Assembly (NCBI RefSeq): GCF_003612555.1
Contig: NZ_RAZF01000007.1
Location: 1 to 64,000 of the forward strand
Length of the DNA: 64,000 bases
Origin: Acutalibacter sp. 1XD8-33
GTDB lineage: Bacteria; Bacillota; Clostridia; Oscillospirales; Acutalibacteraceae
Direction of reading: 5' to 3'
Shown one piece after another: positions 26,354 to 34,834 of the stretch. The translations under genes and the position numbers were made by a program. Every line of letters starts with the position of its first letter. The first letter of the stretch is position 1. The notes beneath the pieces were generated by a model. It was not told the origin of the DNA and made no database searches. It saw only the letters and a list, made by a program, of their open reading frames with translations.

Positions 26354-27001
26354 TCAATGAATCCACAGGGGCGCGGAGATCAGATAGAGCGCGGCCCAAT
26401 AGAGGACCATGATGGGCTTCTGCCACACCGGGGGCAGGCCGGAGAGCTCGCTCTTGGCCACCATCATGTCGGAGACGAAGAAGAAGAGCGTCCCCAGCGC
26501 CAGGGGCCAATAGGCCTCTCCGGCGGAAAAGGGCAGCGCCAGACCCAAAGCCAGGGAGGCCCCCAGCAGCGCCGGGTATAGGCAGAAGGGCACGGTGAGT
26601 TTCCCCAGCTTGGGCAGCTCCTTGCGGAAGAGCCAGGCCGCGCAGGCATAGGACAGAACCCAGAGGGCAAGGCCAGCCCACCCCGCCGGGGCCAGCCCCC
26701 AGAGCCACACAATCAGGCAGACATGGGCCCCGCCGAACAGCAACATCCCAGGGACAAAGCGGATTTCCAGCAGGGCGTCGGCCCCGGTGCAGAGCACGAA
26801 GAACCAGAACGCCCACTGGGCCAGGGGGTTCTCCCCACGCAGGCACAGGGCCAGCCCCGCCGATGCCACCGCCAGAAAGCTTCCCGCACATTTGGCGATG
26901 AGACTTTCCCCCATCAGCCCGGCCCGGCGCAGGATGAAGTATAGGGCGAACAGCGCCGCCCAGAGGGGCAGGGCAAAGGCGGAGTATAGCGCAAGGCTCA
27001 T
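26354..27001 (-). CDS. YhhN/TMEM86-family membrane protein (lysoplasmalogenase-like)
   Basis: A 215-residue integral membrane protein with about eight hydrophobic segments. Family marks include the CTGADALLEI stretch, FGGAHVCLIVW and GTLFFFVSDMMVAK, which supply conserved Asp/His residues. Characterised members hydrolyse the vinyl-ether bond of lysoplasmalogens. Many Clostridia make plasmalogens, which fits, but activity here is inferred. AGGAGGG precedes the ATG. It is 181 bp downstream of the GH13-GNAT gene. Confidence 0.85.
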   Translation of the reverse strand: MSLALYSAFALPLWAALFALYFILRRAGLMGESLIAKCAGSFLAVASAGLALCLRGENPLAQWAFWFFVLCTGADALLEIRFVPGMLLFGGAHVCLIVWLWGLAPAGWAGLALWVLSYACAAWLFRKELPKLGKLTVPFCLYPALLGASLALGLALPFSAGEAYWPLALGTLFFFVSDMMVAKSELSGLPPVWQKPIMVLYWAALYLISAPLWIH

Positions 27002-27182
27002 AGGGCTTCCCTCCTAAAGAGTATTCGGACTGCTGTCAATATATTGTTCATTCAGTTCAAAAGAAGTCAGAATCTTTGATTTTTTGAAGCAGGCGGGGAA
27101 GGTGATTCTTTTTGAGACGTCTGGCTTTAGAGGCCTCTTTCCCGGGAAATGTCATGGACCAGGGGAAAACGGCAATAAGGCC

Positions 27183-29153
27183 CTAATCCAGATACATTTC
27201 CAGCTCGATCTCGTGGCGCAGAGGGATGCCGTGCTCGCCCAGCTCCGGCAGCTGGGGCTTCATCCGGCGGGTATACTCCAGGGAGCCCCGGTAGAACCGG
27301 GCCATGTCGAAGCCCCGCTTCTGGTAGAAGCCCAGGGCCTCCAGGTTGTCGTTGGTGGTCGTGACGGTGAGAGTGCGGCAGCCCTGGTCCTTGGCGGCCT
27401 TCTTCACCCGCTGGATCAGCTCCGTGCCGATGCCCTGGCCCGGCGCATCGCTGTTCAGGGACACGATCTCGCACACCCCTGCCGCGATGGAATAGGTCAC
27501 AAGGCCCACCAGCTTCCCGTCTGCCCAGGCCCCGAAGCCAGGCAGCTTTGTCATGTCGATGACAATTCCATGGACAACCATATCCGTGGCGAAGAGCCAG
27601 TGCTCCCGCAGGTAGGCGTTGGCCTGCTCCCGGTTGCCCCCGTTGATCACCCCATAGCTCACCGAAAGGGGCATCTTCTCCGCGGGCTTTTGATCGGGTT
27701 CCTCCTTGGGCACGGGCGCGGGCTTCTGCTCCGGCTTTCCGGAGGGAATGGTCATAGTGATGGGACTGGCCACCGTCTGGGGAGCCTCCGGCTTGTCCCC
27801 CTCCCGGGGTGGGCCCAGGCGGTAGATCCCCACGCCGTAGGGGGGCAGCTCGATGCAGCCGTTCAGCTCCCGGGCCTCCCCGGTGAACAGGTCCACGGCC
27901 GGGCCGTGGTAGTTTATGTTGATGTTGAAGCCGCTCTGGTCGGCGTTGATGCCCACCAGCACGGTCTCCTCCGGGCACTCCCGGCGGATGACGATCTGCT
28001 TGTTCAGCAAGGTCTCGTTCTTGTAGCTTCCCTCGCTGAGGGCCTTGGAACCCAGCTTGATCCGGCTGAGCTCCCCAATAAACCGGGTGAGCTTGTTCTG
28101 AATCGGGACGTCGAAGCAGGGGCGCAGGGAGGGGTCGCCGTCTTTCTTGTCCCCGTCCGCCCCCCACTCGCTGCCATAGTAGAGGCAGGGGATGCCCGGC
28201 ATACAGTAGAGCATGGTGTACAGGCCGGGAAGCTGCTCCTTCTCCTTTAAAATAGTGTGGATCCGGGTGACGTCGTGGTTGTCGGCGAAGCAGAGCAGAT
28301 GTTCCCCCTGGTAGAGGCACCAGTTCTCGCTGCCGAACTGCCGGTTCAGGGAGTGGGCGATCTCGAACATGTTCTTGTCGTTAAAGGAGGAGTAGAGCCC
28401 CTTGTAGCACTCGTAGTTGGTGACGCTGTCCAGCATCTCCGGGTTCATGATCCGCCGGTAGTCCCCGTGGATCATCTCCCCCAGCAGGAAGAAGGCCGGA
28501 TCCTTGCCCTTGCAGTACTGGTGCAGGCGGCGCAGGAAGTTCTCGTTCAGCAGGTAGGCCACGTCCAGGCGCAGGCCGTCGATGGCGAACTCCTCCATCC
28601 AGCCGCCCACGCAGTCGAGAATGTGGTCGATGACGGCGGGGTTCTGCAGGTTCAGCTTCACCAGCTCGAAATGACCCTCCCAGCCCTCGTACCAGAGGCC
28701 GTCGTTATAATTGGAGTTGCCCCCAAAATTGATGTGGAACCAGTCTCGGTAGGGGGAATTCTCCCGGTTGCGGAGCACGTCCTGGAAGGCCCAGAAGCCC
28801 CGGCCCACGTGGTTGAACACCCCGTCCAACACCACCCGGATGCCGGCCTCGTGGAGGGCGTTGCACACGTCGGCGAAGTCCTCGTTTGTGCCCAGGCGGG
28901 TGTCGATTTTCCGGAAATCCCGGGTGTCGTAGCCGTGGGTGTCGGACTCGAACACCGGGGAGAAGTACACCGCGCCGGTGTGGAGGGATTCCAGGTGGGG
29001 CACCCAGTTGATCACCTTGCGGATGCGGCTCTGGGGCTGGCCATCGTTCTCATAGGGGGCCCCGCAGAAGCCGATGGGGTAGATCTGGTAGAACATGGCG
29101 GAGTTCTGCCAGCCGGGCTGGTTTTTCAGATGGATCACTTGCTTTTCGCTCAT
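27183..29153 (-). CDS. Alpha-amylase-family (GH13) hydrolase fused to GNAT acetyltransferase
   Basis: A 656-residue cytoplasmic fusion. Residues 15-445 are a GH13 barrel: VVLDGVFNH at about 107-115, nucleophile Asp197 in GLRLDVA, acid/base Glu226 in LLGEMIHGD, and Asp294 in FADNHDVTR. A Pro/Lys-rich hinge (450-492) leads to a GNAT domain (495-656) with the acetyl-CoA loop PGQGIGTEL at 571-579 and the GFYQKRGFDMARFYRGS end. No signal peptide is present, so the substrate is intracellular, perhaps maltodextrin or glycogen. Its ATG overlaps the stop of a separate GNAT gene by 4 bp. The reason for joining a glycosidase to an acetyltransferase is unknown. Confidence 0.9.
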   Translation of the reverse strand: MSEKQVIHLKNQPGWQNSAMFYQIYPIGFCGAPYENDGQPQSRIRKVINWVPHLESLHTGAVYFSPVFESDTHGYDTRDFRKIDTRLGTNEDFADVCNALHEAGIRVVLDGVFNHVGRGFWAFQDVLRNRENSPYRDWFHINFGGNSNYNDGLWYEGWEGHFELVKLNLQNPAVIDHILDCVGGWMEEFAIDGLRLDVAYLLNENFLRRLHQYCKGKDPAFFLLGEMIHGDYRRIMNPEMLDSVTNYECYKGLYSSFNDKNMFEIAHSLNRQFGSENWCLYQGEHLLCFADNHDVTRIHTILKEKEQLPGLYTMLYCMPGIPCLYYGSEWGADGDKKDGDPSLRPCFDVPIQNKLTRFIGELSRIKLGSKALSEGSYKNETLLNKQIVIRRECPEETVLVGINADQSGFNININYHGPAVDLFTGEARELNGCIELPPYGVGIYRLGPPREGDKPEAPQTVASPITMTIPSGKPEQKPAPVPKEEPDQKPAEKMPLSVSYGVINGGNREQANAYLREHWLFATDMVVHGIVIDMTKLPGFGAWADGKLVGLVTYSIAAGVCEIVSLNSDAPGQGIGTELIQRVKKAAKDQGCRTLTVTTTNDNLEALGFYQKRGFDMARFYRGSLEYTRRMKPQLPELGEHGIPLRHEIELEMYLD

Positions 29154-29572
29154 GGTTTCGTTTCCTCTCTTTCCTGATATTCCGGGCGGGCTTCCATCTG
29201 GCCGCAGAGCATGGTGGAGAAGCCGAACTTCTCATAAAACGGCCGCAGGCCCTCCTCGCCGTAGATCACGGATATCATATAAATTCGGCCGGCCTTCAGG
29301 CGCTGGATGGCCCGGTTCATCAATTCCGTGCCGATGCCTTTCCCCTGATACTCCGGGTGGACCATCACGTCCTGGATATAGGCGTCGGTCACGCCGTTGC
29401 TCACCACATCCAGAAAGCCTATCAGCCTTTCTCCGTCATAGCAGGCGATCTGGAGGTAGTCCCGCAGGGCGGGGTTTCCCAGTTCCGCCTCCATGCCGCC
29501 CCAGCCCACCGAGCGCCGCAGGGCCGCGATGCTTCTGGGGGATATGCGGGGGTTGATTCTGTATTCCAGCAT
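29150..29572 (-). CDS. GNAT-family N-acetyltransferase
   Basis: A 140-residue GNAT. The acetyl-CoA loop is HPEYQGKGIGTELMN (about 78-92) and the C-terminal strand is YGEEGLRPFYEKFGFSTM. The start MLEYRINPRISPRSIAALRRS is typical of small clostridial GNATs. AAGGAG precedes the ATG. Its stop overlaps the start of the GH13-GNAT fusion (ATGA), so the two are translationally coupled. The acceptor is unknown. Confidence 0.9.
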   Translation of the reverse strand: MLEYRINPRISPRSIAALRRSVGWGGMEAELGNPALRDYLQIACYDGERLIGFLDVVSNGVTDAYIQDVMVHPEYQGKGIGTELMNRAIQRLKAGRIYMISVIYGEEGLRPFYEKFGFSTMLCGQMEARPEYQEREETKP

Positions 29573-29612
29573 AGATTTCTCCTTTTTAAGCCGCAGGGGG
29601 CATTCTGCCGGT

Positions 29613-30536
29613 TTATGCTTCCAAGAAGCTGAAAACCGTACTGGTGTATTTCTCCGGCTCTTCTATTCTGGGGAAATGCCCGCTGTTTTCAAAGACAACC
29701 CGCGTCAGATTCCGCACATTTTTCGTGAGATACTCTGTTTGATATTTTGTGCAGGCGGGGTCGTATTTCCCGTTGATCAGCAGTATCGGCAGATTTGTCT
29801 TAAGGAGCATTGGCAAAAAATTATCCAGCATGGTTACCCTTTTTCCGGAAGAATCCCCTTGCGCCGGCCCGGCCTCCAGCAGCTTTTTCAGGTGCCCCTC
29901 CCCTTTGGCCCACATCTCGTCGGTAATGCCGCTGGTGTCCATGCTCCGCCAGTATTCCTCAGCAGAAATGCCGTGCAGGTAGTTCCGCAGCTTCGGGTCC
30001 TCCACATAGCCGAGCAGGGTCATCAGATCAATGGGAACCTCCTGCCCGCCGTGGTAGTCAGGGGCTTTTATCTTTTCGCAGAGTTCACGGGCCTCCTGAT
30101 GAGCCAGGCTCTCGATATGCCCGCTTACATACTCCGCCACGGATTTCGCGGAATCCTCAAACCACAGGGAGGGGCACTCCAGGATGATCCTCTGGATGGA
30201 ATCCGGATACATATCCGTGTATAGAACCGCAAGCATCCCTCCATAGGAATGCCCCAGTATGCTCCATTTTTCTATGCCAAAGGATTTCCTCATTTCTTCC
30301 AGCATCTCCACCTGATACTCCATACTGTAGTCCTCGTCCTCGCCGATTGCATCTGAGCGGAGGACTCCCAACTGGTCGAAGGAAATCACCCTCACTTTTT
30401 CGCCCAGGGCTTTCCCCTGGTTCACAAAATCAAGGCAGCTGGCCCCCGGGCCGCCGTGAAGATACAAGAGCGTATTCCTGTGCTCCGCCCCATACAGTTC
30501 ATAATACATTTTATGAGAAAAAATATCTACAAACAT
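29613..30536 (-). CDS. Alpha/beta hydrolase, proline-iminopeptidase-like
   Basis: A 307-residue hydrolase. The oxyanion motif HGGPGAS is near residue 29, the nucleophile Ser lies in GHSYGG near 110, and a late Asp/His pair is suggested by NGKYDPAC and ENSGHFPRIEEP. HGGPG is typical of proline iminopeptidases (S33), which free N-terminal proline. A cap domain lies between about 140 and 230. AGGAGG precedes the ATG. It sits in a same-strand run with an M18 peptidase, which supports a peptide-processing role. Confidence 0.85.
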   Translation of the reverse strand: MFVDIFSHKMYYELYGAEHRNTLLYLHGGPGASCLDFVNQGKALGEKVRVISFDQLGVLRSDAIGEDEDYSMEYQVEMLEEMRKSFGIEKWSILGHSYGGMLAVLYTDMYPDSIQRIILECPSLWFEDSAKSVAEYVSGHIESLAHQEARELCEKIKAPDYHGGQEVPIDLMTLLGYVEDPKLRNYLHGISAEEYWRSMDTSGITDEMWAKGEGHLKKLLEAGPAQGDSSGKRVTMLDNFLPMLLKTNLPILLINGKYDPACTKYQTEYLTKNVRNLTRVVFENSGHFPRIEEPEKYTSTVFSFLEA

Positions 30537-30590
30537 TTCTGCATCCTCCTTCTGATACTTTGCCCCGCCTGCCCTGGGGACTGGAATTCA

Positions 30591-30998
30591 TCACTCGGTC
30601 ATAATCGCCCAGCGGATACCGAACCGGTCCACAAAAACCACATGGCAGGAGCTATAGGACGTGGTTTCCAGCGGGTATATGGTCCTGCTGCCCTCTTTCA
30701 TGACTTCATACGCCCTCCGCACTTCCTCTTCCGTGTCATAGATGACCGTGAGGGAATTGGAATGGCAGGTCTGGGCTTCCATCTCCACATCGTCGCTCAT
30801 AAAGATCCGGTGGCCTCCCAGCACAAGCTCCGAATGGTAGATATTGTCTTTTTGGGTATCGTCCAGAGAGCTATATTGGGGATCGTTGGCCTCTCCATAG
30901 GAAATCAGACAGGCAATCTTTCCCTCAAAGGCCTTTTCATACAGATGGATCGCTTCCCGGCAGGTTCCTCCAAAATTCAATGTTGTGATCAGCTGCAT
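30591..30998 (-). CDS. PhnB-like VOC-fold protein
   Basis: A 135-residue protein of the PhnB/3-demethylubiquinone methyltransferase-like VOC group. TTLNFGGTCREAIHLYEKAF opens the fold, ELVLGGHRIFMSDD follows, and the end is VVFVDRFGIRWAIM. Its biochemical role is not predictable. An in-frame GTG upstream overlaps the ribosome site, so the ATG at 30998 is used. The M18 peptidase stop is 21 bp upstream. Confidence 0.85.
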   Translation of the reverse strand: MQLITTLNFGGTCREAIHLYEKAFEGKIACLISYGEANDPQYSSLDDTQKDNIYHSELVLGGHRIFMSDDVEMEAQTCHSNSLTVIYDTEEEVRRAYEVMKEGSRTIYPLETTSYSSCHVVFVDRFGIRWAIMTE

Positions 30999-31019
30999 TT
31001 CCGGTCTCCCTTCCACAAG

Positions 31020-32318
31020 TCAGCCCAAGCGGCAGGCGTTCCCCTCCCAGGCGAACACGCTGCGGTAGAACGCGGTCATGGCGTCGATCATGTGCCGCAG
31101 GTCCTCCCGGCCGCCGGTCTCATAGGGGGAGTGCATGGCAAGCTGGGCAAGGCCGATGTCCACCGTGGGGAACGCCGCCTGGGAGCCGGAGATCAGCCCC
31201 AGGGTGCCCCCGCCGGGGGCGGAGGAGTTGTTGTAATAGTCCTGGGTGGGGACGCCGGCCTTCTCGCAGATCAGCTTGAACAGGGCGGCGGTGGAGGCGT
31301 CCGTGGCGTAGCGGGTGCTGTGCTTCACCACCACGCCCCCATTGAGATAGCAGCGGCTGGTGGGGTCGGCCTTGTCCGGGTAGTTGGGGTGCACGGCGTG
31401 GGCGTTGTCCGCAGAGAGGAGCATCCCCCTCTGGATGGCCCGGATCCGCCCCTCCTCGTCCTTCCCGGCCCACTGGCAGATTCGGGAGGTCACGTCCAAG
31501 AGGAAGGTGGCCCCGGCCCCCTGGCGGGTGGCGCTGCCGGTTTCCTCGTTGTCGAAGATGGCGCAGACCGTGCAGTTCTCGGGGTTTTCGCTCTGCAAAA
31601 AGGCCGTGACGGCAGAGAAGGCGCACTCCAGGTCGTCCAGCTTGGGGGCCGCGATCAGCTCCTCCCCTGCCCCATAGACCGTGCCCCTCTGGCGGTTGTA
31701 GAGGTAGAGCTCGTGGGAGAGGACGTCCACCTTTTTGGCCCCCACATGCTCCGCCAGCATGGCCAGCAGGTCGGCCTCGCCGGTGCCCAGCAGGGGGAGG
31801 GTATCCCGCTGGGGATCGGTCTTGGAGCCGTTGTTGGCCTCCCGGTTCATGTGGATGGCAAGGCTGGGGATTACCAGAAGGTCCCGGTGCAGGTCCACCA
31901 GCTGCATCCGCAGGCCGGCCTCTGTGCGCAGGGCCAGCCGCCCCGCCACAGAGAGGGGCCTGTCCAGCCAGAGGTTCAGGGTCATGCCGCCGTAGACCTC
32001 GGTGTTCAGCTTGGTGTATTTGCCGTCCCCGGCCTTCATCTCCGGGGAGCCCTTCACCTTGAAGCAGGGGGAGTCCCCGTGGGGGGCCACGGCGGAAAAG
32101 GAGGCGAAGTCCTTCTTCGGGCAGCGGAACGCGATGAGGCTGCTCATGTTCCGGGTGGTGAAATAGCCCCCGCCCGCCTCCAGGACCCAGGGCTCCGTCT
32201 CGGAGAGCTCGGTGAAGCCGGCATGGAGCAGCATTGCCCGCACCGCGTTTATGGTGTGAAAGGCTGTGGGGCTGCTCTCAATAAAGTCAAAGAGCCGGTT
32301 GGTCAGTTGGTCCGTCAT
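31020..32318 (-). CDS. M18-family aminopeptidase (aspartyl aminopeptidase type)
   Basis: A 432-residue zinc metallopeptidase that removes N-terminal residues, often Asp/Glu. Metal-site motifs are visible: APHGDSP near residue 80, the AIFDNEETGS loop near 240, and MHSPYETGGREDL near the end; DNAHAVHPNYPDK adds further conserved residues. The ATG at 32318 follows AGGAAG; a long upstream frame extension is rejected because it covers the promoter. It heads a likely operon M18-PhnB-hydrolase-GNAT-GH13/GNAT. Confidence 0.93.
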   Translation of the reverse strand: MTDQLTNRLFDFIESSPTAFHTINAVRAMLLHAGFTELSETEPWVLEAGGGYFTTRNMSSLIAFRCPKKDFASFSAVAPHGDSPCFKVKGSPEMKAGDGKYTKLNTEVYGGMTLNLWLDRPLSVAGRLALRTEAGLRMQLVDLHRDLLVIPSLAIHMNREANNGSKTDPQRDTLPLLGTGEADLLAMLAEHVGAKKVDVLSHELYLYNRQRGTVYGAGEELIAAPKLDDLECAFSAVTAFLQSENPENCTVCAIFDNEETGSATRQGAGATFLLDVTSRICQWAGKDEEGRIRAIQRGMLLSADNAHAVHPNYPDKADPTSRCYLNGGVVVKHSTRYATDASTAALFKLICEKAGVPTQDYYNNSSAPGGGTLGLISGSQAAFPTVDIGLAQLAMHSPYETGGREDLRHMIDAMTAFYRSVFAWEGNACRLG

Positions 32319-32402
32319 GATTTCTTCCTCCCCTTGTTTTGTCGGATAACCGTTTAAAAACTTGATTTTTGCTACAGAAATTATAGAAATTAACCAATTT
32401 GT

Positions 32403-32431
32403 ATCATACCATATTTTCCTAATTAACGCAA
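32403..32431 (-). promoter_or_regulatory. Promoter of the M18 peptidase operon
   Basis: On the minus strand TTGCGT, 17 bp and TATGAT, followed by an AT-rich leader of about 80 nt. Confidence 0.65.
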
Positions 32432-32499
32432 GCCGGTGAAAGAAAAAAGAAGGGAAGGAACCCAAAAGGATTCCTCCCTTGAAAGATCCAGAGCGTGTT

Positions 32500-32634
32500 T
32501 ATATAGGAAAGGCATAGTGAACGCAGCTCAAAGGAGGAATTCTGCCTCTTTTGAGCCAGGCGGGGAGGCTGCTAGTTCCGGATCCGCCCAGTTTGAAAGT
32601 CGTACTCATCGATTTTCAAGTGAGGTTCCTATAC
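32500..32634. repeat. MITE-like element, copy D
   Basis: It is bounded by TATATAGGAA and TTCCTATA. Inside are AACGCAGCTCAAAGGAGG, CTCTTTTGAGCCAGGCGGGGAG and TTCCGGATCCGCCCAG, the core shared with copy E. A run of ten G (32635-32644) abuts the right end, 5 bp from the stop codon of the next GNAT gene. No gene lies in 32319-32649. Confidence 0.65.
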
Positions 32635-32649
32635 GGGGGGGGGGCTGAC

Positions 32650-33156
32650 CTATCGAGAAGCTCTGCAAGCCGCATTCTGCCAGGTAAGAATCCAGAACGG
32701 AGTGTGCTCCTTCCTGTGGACTGCTTCTCCCACAGCGACGAACCCACACCGCTCATAGACCTTTCGGGCCCGGAGATTGAATGCCGCTACAGTAAGGCGG
32801 AGACTTTCAGCGCGGAGCCGGCTTTGGGCGAAGTCCATGCCGGCCAGTACAAAAGATTTCCCCAATCCCAGTCCGCACAGATCTGGGCGCAGTCCCAGGC
32901 CCATATCCAGAAAACCCGGGAGATAGGGAGACGCCCCTTCTGTGGGAATCCTCGCTTCAGCACCGAACTGGTAAAAACCAACCAGTCCCCCTGTTTGGTT
33001 GAGCAGGACATAGGAGCCGCTGTCCAGTAGATTGCAGGGCGGCTCTCCCTCTGGCCAATTATAGAGGGCGTATTCGCCGGGGTAGCGCCAGGCGGCAATT
33101 TGGGCGGCATGTTCCGGAGCCATGGGGAGGATGGGAGAGGGCATACTGCGTTTCAT
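32650..33156 (-). CDS. GNAT-family N-acetyltransferase
   Basis: A 168-residue GNAT. The acetyl-CoA segment is LGLRPDLCGLGLGKSFVLAG and the C-terminal strands read LRLTVAAFNLRARKVYERCGF. The acceptor is unknown. The ATG at 33156 is chosen because AAGGAGG precedes it; the longer frame runs through the CHAP gene and is spurious. It starts 10 bp after the CHAP gene stop and is co-transcribed with it. Confidence 0.88.
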   Translation of the reverse strand: MKRSMPSPILPMAPEHAAQIAAWRYPGEYALYNWPEGEPPCNLLDSGSYVLLNQTGGLVGFYQFGAEARIPTEGASPYLPGFLDMGLGLRPDLCGLGLGKSFVLAGMDFAQSRLRAESLRLTVAAFNLRARKVYERCGFVAVGEAVHRKEHTPFWILTWQNAACRASR

Positions 33157-33166
33157 CCCGGCCTCC

Positions 33167-33667
33167 TTAATAGACGAAATGATCCGGCAGGCTGATATAG
33201 CCTCGAATATGCTTGTCTTTGGGCCGCTCCACAACGCCGGACACGTTTCCCAGGTTCCCCTCGGCCGCCAGGATGGAATTCCCCCGGTCCTCCAGCACGA
33301 TGCCAATATGGTCATGCTGCTTGTTCTCGAACACCTTGTCGTAGAGCACGATGTCCCCAGGTAGGGGCGCGCAGGCGGCGGAGCGCCAGCCGATGCGGTT
33401 GTCCTTCTGGGCCCATTCGTCCCAGGCCCCGCAGCCGGCCAGACTGCAGGAGCACTCCTGGGGCCGCGCGGGGATTTCGTACCCCGCCTGGACGCAGCAA
33501 TAATAGACAAAGGCCGCGCACCAGAGGCCGTTGGCCTCCTTCAAGGTCCATTTGGGAAACAGGCTGACGATGGGCTGGATGTTGGGCTTCAGGCCCATCA
33601 CAGCGCCGTGCCAGGTTTTCAGGGCTTCCGCCCGGGCCAGATTGGCTAGATCAAGTTTTGTCGCCAT
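33167..33667 (-). CDS. CHAP-domain amidase/peptidase, no signal peptide
   Basis: A 166-residue protein consisting almost entirely of a CHAP (NlpC/P60-like) domain. The nucleophile Cys is in ANGLWCAAFVYYC (about residue 50), the His in KQHDHIGIVLED (about 121), and the third residue probably in AAEGNLGN. Such domains cut peptidoglycan cross-bridges or glutathionylspermidine-like amides. There is no export signal or wall-binding domain, so it acts inside the cell or needs a holin-like route. AGGAGG precedes the ATG. Confidence 0.85.
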   Translation of the reverse strand: MATKLDLANLARAEALKTWHGAVMGLKPNIQPIVSLFPKWTLKEANGLWCAAFVYYCCVQAGYEIPARPQECSCSLAGCGAWDEWAQKDNRIGWRSAACAPLPGDIVLYDKVFENKQHDHIGIVLEDRGNSILAAEGNLGNVSGVVERPKDKHIRGYISLPDHFVY

Positions 33668-33699
33668 AGTCGGCGTCCTCCTTTATTGTTTGAGTAATG

Positions 33700-33925
33700 G
33701 AAAGCCTTCGGGCCAAAGGACGGCCCTACGGCAAGGTCGTGGAGCTCAAGAGTTCGCGAAGCGAACTCTCCCACACACACGCAAACTTTTATCCTGGTTA
33801 GCTGATTCGGTAAAGCCGACCACATCGACCGGTCCAGCTGGTCTTAAGCTGGTCGTCGTGTGGGGGCGAAACCCCACGACCTTGCCGTAGCCGCCGACCT
33901 GTGGCGGCGAAGGCCTCCTACCACT
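33700..33925. repeat. Composite intergenic repeat fragment
   Basis: No gene in 33668-33949. Modules: 'ctacggcaaggtcgtgg', a 'gttcgcgaagcgaac' hairpin, 'tatcctggttagctgattcgg', 'accggtccagctggtcttaag' and a GTGTGGGGGCG-AAACCCCAC hairpin nearly identical to 21,900-21,960. Confidence 0.7.
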
Positions 33926-33949
33926 TCAGAAAATACGCATCCCTCGCCC

Positions 33950-34834
33950 TCACGAAAACGCCGGGATGAATTCCTCTCCCATGGCCTTGCGGGACTGGAC
34001 AAACCCGTCCAGCCCCAGGTCGAACAGCGCCTCCTGGACCTTTTGAAGTTCCCGGCGGGTGATGGGCCGGGAGAGCTCCGGGTAGCCGGGAATGCCCCCT
34101 GGCGCTTTGGCCAGCCCCCAGGGGGTGTACTGAGCCATGAGGCTCACGGGGATTCCGGGGAACTCCCGGGCGATCCGCTCCAGGGCCGCGATGGAATTCT
34201 TCGTGTGCCCGGGCAGAATCAGGTGGCGGATCAGCACCCCCCGCTTCATCAGGCCGTCCTCCCCGTATACCGGAGGCCCTGCTTGACGGACCATCTCTCG
34301 GATAGCCTGAAGCGCCGTTTCCGGATAGTCCTCCGCGCCGGAAAGATCCCGAGCCAAGGAGGCTTCTGCATATTTATAGTCCGGCAGATAGACATCCACC
34401 AGCCCCTCCAGACTCTTCAGTACCTCCACGCGCTCATAGCCGGAGGTGTTATAGACCACCGGAACAGGCGGCTTTCTCAGAAGAAGCGCCTGGCGGATCT
34501 TGTGGGCATAGTGGGTGGGGGTCACTAGATTGATGTTGTGGGCCCCCTCGTCCGCCAGCCGGAAGAAGATCCCGCTGAGCTCCTCCGGGCTGACCGCCCA
34601 GCCGGGAAGCTCCCCGGAGCTGATCTCCCGGTTCTGGCAGTAGAGACAGCCCAAGGGGCATCCCGAGAAGAACACCGCGCCGGAGCCCTTATGCCCGCTG
34701 ATAGGAGGCTCCTCCCAGTGATGAAGGGCCGCCCGGGCGACGCGGATTTCGCCGCCGCTGTGGCAGGAAGCAACCTCGCTTTCCCGGAGAACTCCGCACT
34801 GCCTGGGGCAAAGGCGGCAATGGAAAGCGCTCAT
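33950..34834 (-). CDS. PflX-like radical SAM protein (COG1313)
   Basis: A 294-residue radical SAM enzyme resembling pyruvate-formate-lyase-activating proteins. N-terminal CRLCPRQCG supplies extra cysteines, RVARAALHHWEEPPISG is the diagnostic stretch of this group, and the SAM-binding 4Fe-4S cluster site is GCPLGCLYCQN (about 67-77). Its substrate is unknown. The ATG overlaps the stop of the exonuclease-PgeF gene by 4 bp, so the two are translationally coupled. An upstream frame extension is a shadow of that gene. Confidence 0.88.
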   Translation of the reverse strand: MSAFHCRLCPRQCGVLRESEVASCHSGGEIRVARAALHHWEEPPISGHKGSGAVFFSGCPLGCLYCQNREISSGELPGWAVSPEELSGIFFRLADEGAHNINLVTPTHYAHKIRQALLLRKPPVPVVYNTSGYERVEVLKSLEGLVDVYLPDYKYAEASLARDLSGAEDYPETALQAIREMVRQAGPPVYGEDGLMKRGVLIRHLILPGHTKNSIAALERIAREFPGIPVSLMAQYTPWGLAKAPGGIPGYPELSRPITRRELQKVQEALFDLGLDGFVQSRKAMGEEFIPAFS

